A stretch of DNA of 63,731 nucleotides, taken from Nostoc sp. LPT (lineage in GTDB: Bacteria > Cyanobacteriota > Cyanobacteriia > Cyanobacteriales > Nostocaceae). The translations under genes and the position numbers were made by a program. Below the pieces are notes generated by a model. That model ran no database searches. It worked only from the letters and a program-made list of their open reading frames with translations, and had not been told where the DNA came from. Where the stretch lies: positions 1 through 63,731 of the forward strand of contig NZ_JABXKF010000052.1 in assembly GCF_017115165.1 (NCBI RefSeq). Reading direction: 5' to 3'. How positions within the stretch are numbered: position 1 is the first letter of the stretch; each line of letters begins with the position of its first letter. Of this stretch, positions 61,053 through 63,731 are shown piece by piece.

Positions 61053-63503
61053 ATGCGTATTTCTCTAAATTGGCTGCGCGAACTAGTAGAGATAAAACTT
61101 AGTCCAGAAGAATTAGCCGAAACCCTAACAATGGCAGGGTTTGAGGTTGAAGAGATTGAAGACCGCCGCACTTGGGCAAATGGCGTGGTTATCGGCAAAG
61201 TGCTTGAGCGTCAACCCCATCCCAACGCCGATAAATTGAGTGTTTGCCAAGTGGATATCGGTACAGGTGAAACTTTAAATATTGTCTGTGGGGCTGCCAA
61301 TGTGAAGGCAGATATCTATGTCCCAGTGGCAACCACGGGTACTTACTTACCCAAAATTGATTTAAAAATCAAACCTGCAAAACTGCGTGGTGTCCCATCT
61401 CAGGGCATGATTTGTTCTTTAAAGGAACTCGGTTTGCCCACCGATATAGACGGAATTCATATTTTTACCCAGGAAAATTTACCATTGGGTAGTGATGTCC
61501 GTCCGTTGCTAGGTTTAGATGATGTAATTTTAGACCTGACTGCAACTGCCAATCGCGCTGATGCTCTAAGTATGGTAGGCGTAGCCAGAGAAGTAGCAGC
61601 TTTAACTGGTGGAAAGTTGAGCATTCTTGAACCTGCTGAAGTCTCTATTCCCAAAAATGCCGGAAATTTAGCTTTAAAAATTGCCGATACCCAAGCTTGT
61701 CCTGCATACATTGGTACGGTAATTGAACAAATCAAAATTGCTCCATCTCCCGAATGGCTGCAACAGCGTTTGCGGGCGGCTGGGGTACGTCCAATCAGTA
61801 ATGTGGTGGACATTACTAACTATGTCTTGTTGGAATGGGGACAACCACTGCACGCTTTTGATGGCGATCGCCTAAAATCTGTTGCAGGTAGCGAAAATTT
61901 AAGCATCGGTGTTCGCTTCGTCAATAATGGAGAATCCCTCAAAACTCTGGATGGACAAACTCGCACCCTCGCATCCCAAAATTTGTTAATCACCGCTAAC
62001 GATAAACCCGTTGCCCTGGCGGGAGTCATGGGTGGGGAAGAAACAGAAGTCCATCAAGGTACTCAAAGCCTAGTTTTAGAAGCAGCTTTATTTGATTCCG
62101 TGGCAATTCGCCGTTCTTCCCGGAGTGTTGGGTTAAGAAGTGAGGCTTCTGGCAGATACGAACGGGGAGTTAACCGGGCTGAGTTGGAAATAGCCAATCG
62201 CCGCGCCTTATCCTTAATTAGCGAATTAGCTAGTGGAATTATAGTTCAGCAAGAAATTGCCGACACCCGCCCCGATCCATCTACTTGGAGTCGTTCTATC
62301 GCCCTGCGTTTAGACCGAGTTAATCAGATATTGGGGCCTATCGATTTAGAAGAAGACACAGGCGAACTGCAAAAACAAGATGTTGAGCGCATCCTGACTG
62401 CATTGGGGTGTCAGTTGACTCCTTCAAAAGAAGATAGCACCCATCAACCTACGTGGTCAGTTTCCGTACCACCCTATCGTTACCGCGACTTAGAGCGCGA
62501 AATTGATTTAATTGAAGAAATCGCCCGTCTCTATGGTTACAACAAATTCTGCGATACTCTACCAGAAAAAGCGGAAGCTGGCTATTTGCCTTTAGATGAG
62601 GAAGTGATTCGCAAATTACGAGCTTTCCTCCGGGCTGAAGGATTAACAGAATTAATCCACTATTCTTTAGTCAAACCAGGAGAAGACAGAAATATAGTAC
62701 TGTCCAATCCCTTATTTGTCGAATATTCAGCACTGCGAACCGATTTGATCTCTGGGTTAATTGATGCCTTTCAATACAATTTAGAGCAGGGTAATGGCGC
62801 CCTTAACGGCTTTGAAATCGGGCAAATTTTCTGGCAAGAAGAAGACGGTTTGCAAGAAACAGAAGCCCTGGCGGGAATTGTGGGAGGCGATCGCACCCTT
62901 GGCAAATGGTCAAAAAGTGGACGCGAAGAACCCATCACCTGGTTTGAAGCCAAAGGCATTTTAGAAAGTGTATTTCGGCAACTTAGCTTGGAAATCGAAT
63001 TTCAACCCGATCGCCGCGACGATCGCTTACATCCAGGACGCACCGCTTCCCTGTGGATTGGGGGTAACAGACTGGGGATTTTTGGACAACTCCATCCCCA
63101 ACTGCGACGAGAAAAAGGTTTACCAGATTCCGTTTATGTTTTTCAGTTGGATCTAGATGTGCTTTTAGATTCTCTGGGAGAAGATGAAATTCTCGTCTCC
63201 ACATTCCAGCCTTATTCTACATATCCAGCTAGCGATCGCGACATCGCCTTTTTCGCACCCGTGAAAATTTCAGTTGTCGAAATTGAAAAAGTAATTACCA
63301 AAGCCGGCAAAGATTTGCTCGAATCGGTGGAATTATTTGATGAATATCGGGGTGAAAACGTCCCCGAAGGACAGCGGAGTTTAGCATTCCGCTTAATTTA
63401 TCGGGCTAGCGATCGTACTCTTACTGAGGCAGAAGTCGAACCAGTACACAATAAAGTCCGCGAAGCCTTGGTGGAAAAATTCGGTGTCAACCTGAGAAGT
63501 TAG
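61053..63503 (+). CDS. pheT: Phenylalanine-tRNA ligase beta subunit
   Basis: An 816-residue subunit of the (alpha-beta)2 enzyme that charges tRNA-Phe. Domain order is standard: [14 protein letters not shown] start; OB-fold tRNA-binding domain (about 40-150) with [14 protein letters not shown]3/B4 editing domain (about 210-400) with [24 protein letters not shown] and [11 protein letters not shown]5 domain (about 410-510); catalytic-like core with [24 protein letters not shown]; and the C-terminal FDX-ACB domain (about 720-816) with [11 protein letters not shown] and [24 protein letters not shown]. The full length is present. The pheS gene is not next to it, as is common in cyanobacteria. Confidence 0.98.
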   Translation: MRISLNWLRELVEIKLSPEELAETLTMAGFEVEEIEDRRTWANGVVIGKVLERQPHPNADKLSVCQVDIGTGETLNIVCGAANVKADIYVPVATTGTYLPKIDLKIKPAKLRGVPSQGMICSLKELGLPTDIDGIHIFTQENLPLGSDVRPLLGLDDVILDLTATANRADALSMVGVAREVAALTGGKLSILEPAEVSIPKNAGNLALKIADTQACPAYIGTVIEQIKIAPSPEWLQQRLRAAGVRPISNVVDITNYVLLEWGQPLHAFDGDRLKSVAGSENLSIGVRFVNNGESLKTLDGQTRTLASQNLLITANDKPVALAGVMGGEETEVHQGTQSLVLEAALFDSVAIRRSSRSVGLRSEASGRYERGVNRAELEIANRRALSLISELASGIIVQQEIADTRPDPSTWSRSIALRLDRVNQILGPIDLEEDTGELQKQDVERILTALGCQLTPSKEDSTHQPTWSVSVPPYRYRDLEREIDLIEEIARLYGYNKFCDTLPEKAEAGYLPLDEEVIRKLRAFLRAEGLTELIHYSLVKPGEDRNIVLSNPLFVEYSALRTDLISGLIDAFQYNLEQGNGALNGFEIGQIFWQEEDGLQETEALAGIVGGDRTLGKWSKSGREEPITWFEAKGILESVFRQLSLEIEFQPDRRDDRLHPGRTASLWIGGNRLGIFGQLHPQLRREKGLPDSVYVFQLDLDVLLDSLGEDEILVSTFQPYSTYPASDRDIAFFAPVKISVVEIEKVITKAGKDLLESVELFDEYRGENVPEGQRSLAFRLIYRASDRTLTEAEVEPVHNKVREALVEKFGVNLRS

Positions 63504-63563
63504 AAGTTACGAGTTTTTTAGCTGGTTTTTCGCGTCAGTTTTACCCCACCCTAACCCTCCCCT
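63504..63563. other. Gap between pheT and the tandem array
   Basis: 60 bases holding a CCCCACCCTAACCCTCCCCT sequence of a kind often repeated between Nostoc genes. No terminator hairpin for pheT is evident. Confidence 0.4.
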
Positions 63564-63731
63564 GTTATTTCGGCGTACGCATTTGTTATTTCGGCGTACG
63601 CATTTGTTATTTCGGCGAACTCATTTGTTATTTCGGCGTACGCATTTGTTATTTCGGCGTACGCATTTGTTATTTTGGCGTACGCATTTGTTATTTCGGC
63701 GAACTCATTTGTTATTTCGGCGTACGCATTT
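63564..63731. repeat. 21-bp tandem repeat array, eight units, runs off the window
   Basis: Unit A is GTTATTTCGGCGTACGCATTT; unit B has GAACTC in place of GTACGC. The order is A A B A A A' B A, where A' has one C to T change. The period is exact with no indels. The array continues beyond the window end. Confidence 0.97.

Noticed and set aside
63564..63731. CRISPR array
   Set aside because: Units are directly adjacent with no spacers and the period is 21 bp; it is a simple tandem repeat.

Overview
The window looks like the chromosome of a filamentous, heterocyst-forming cyanobacterium of the Nostoc/Anabaena group. Supporting signs are the many GCGATCGC (HIP1) octamers, the short dispersed repeats and heptanucleotide tandem repeats typical of these genomes, a beta-carotene ketolase of the CrtO type, a PatA-like response regulator, and a long polysaccharide locus whose gene order matches what I remember of the heterocyst envelope polysaccharide (HEP) island of Anabaena PCC 7120. 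No tRNA, rRNA, CRISPR array or intact insertion sequence was seen.

Left part (1-24.7 kb), mostly + strand, is a loose set of single genes and small operons: an Old Yellow Enzyme; an MFS exporter; a Tat-exported vanadium-haloperoxidase-like protein that lacks two active-site residues, followed by a secreted protein with a c-type heme motif; a graveyard with a formylglycine-generating-enzyme-like fragment and an IS5-type transposase fragment; a protein with two Tudor-knot/chromo-like repeats; a kinase-like APH protein overlapping a DOMON-like protein; a DCL/DUF3223 protein with an HNH-like motif; a small protein coupled to an ATP-grasp ligase; a soluble KAP NTPase; CrtO; a short-chain dehydrogenase; a repeat-rich gap with a 232-bp MITE-like element and an RTX-type remnant; a second MFS transporter; a Ser/Thr kinase with HEAT repeats; and an excisionase-type HTH protein.

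The centre (25.0-51.5 kb) is one block of genes on the - strand, about 20 genes long. Read in the direction of transcription it has glucose-1-phosphate cytidylyltransferase, an LhgO-like oxidase, a sugar-nucleotide epimerase, two GT2 glycosyltransferases, two PhyH-type dioxygenases, an RmlC-like epimerase, a broken glycosyltransferase, a SAF-domain oxidoreductase, GT4, a Wzc-like co-polymerase/kinase, a HepC-like sugar transferase, the HepA-like ABC exporter, four more glycosyltransferases, a Wzy/O-antigen-ligase-like membrane protein, GT4 and a GMC oxidoreductase. Together these would make nucleotide sugars, start a lipid-linked glycan, extend and modify it, export it and polymerise it. The proposed product is the heterocyst envelope polysaccharide, by synteny and family membership.

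Right part (51.8-63.7 kb): a - strand triad of vWA protein, PP2C phosphatase and kinase-like TPR protein (a TerY-P type signalling module); a PatA-like PATAN-REC regulator; a Gly/Asn-rich protein with exact 14-residue repeats; a secreted small protein; pheT; and a 21-bp tandem array running off the end.

A theme across the window is that dispersed repeats do not stay between genes: they supply the N-terminus of one protein, an internal loop of a glycosyltransferase and the C-terminal tails of two neighbouring HEP proteins.
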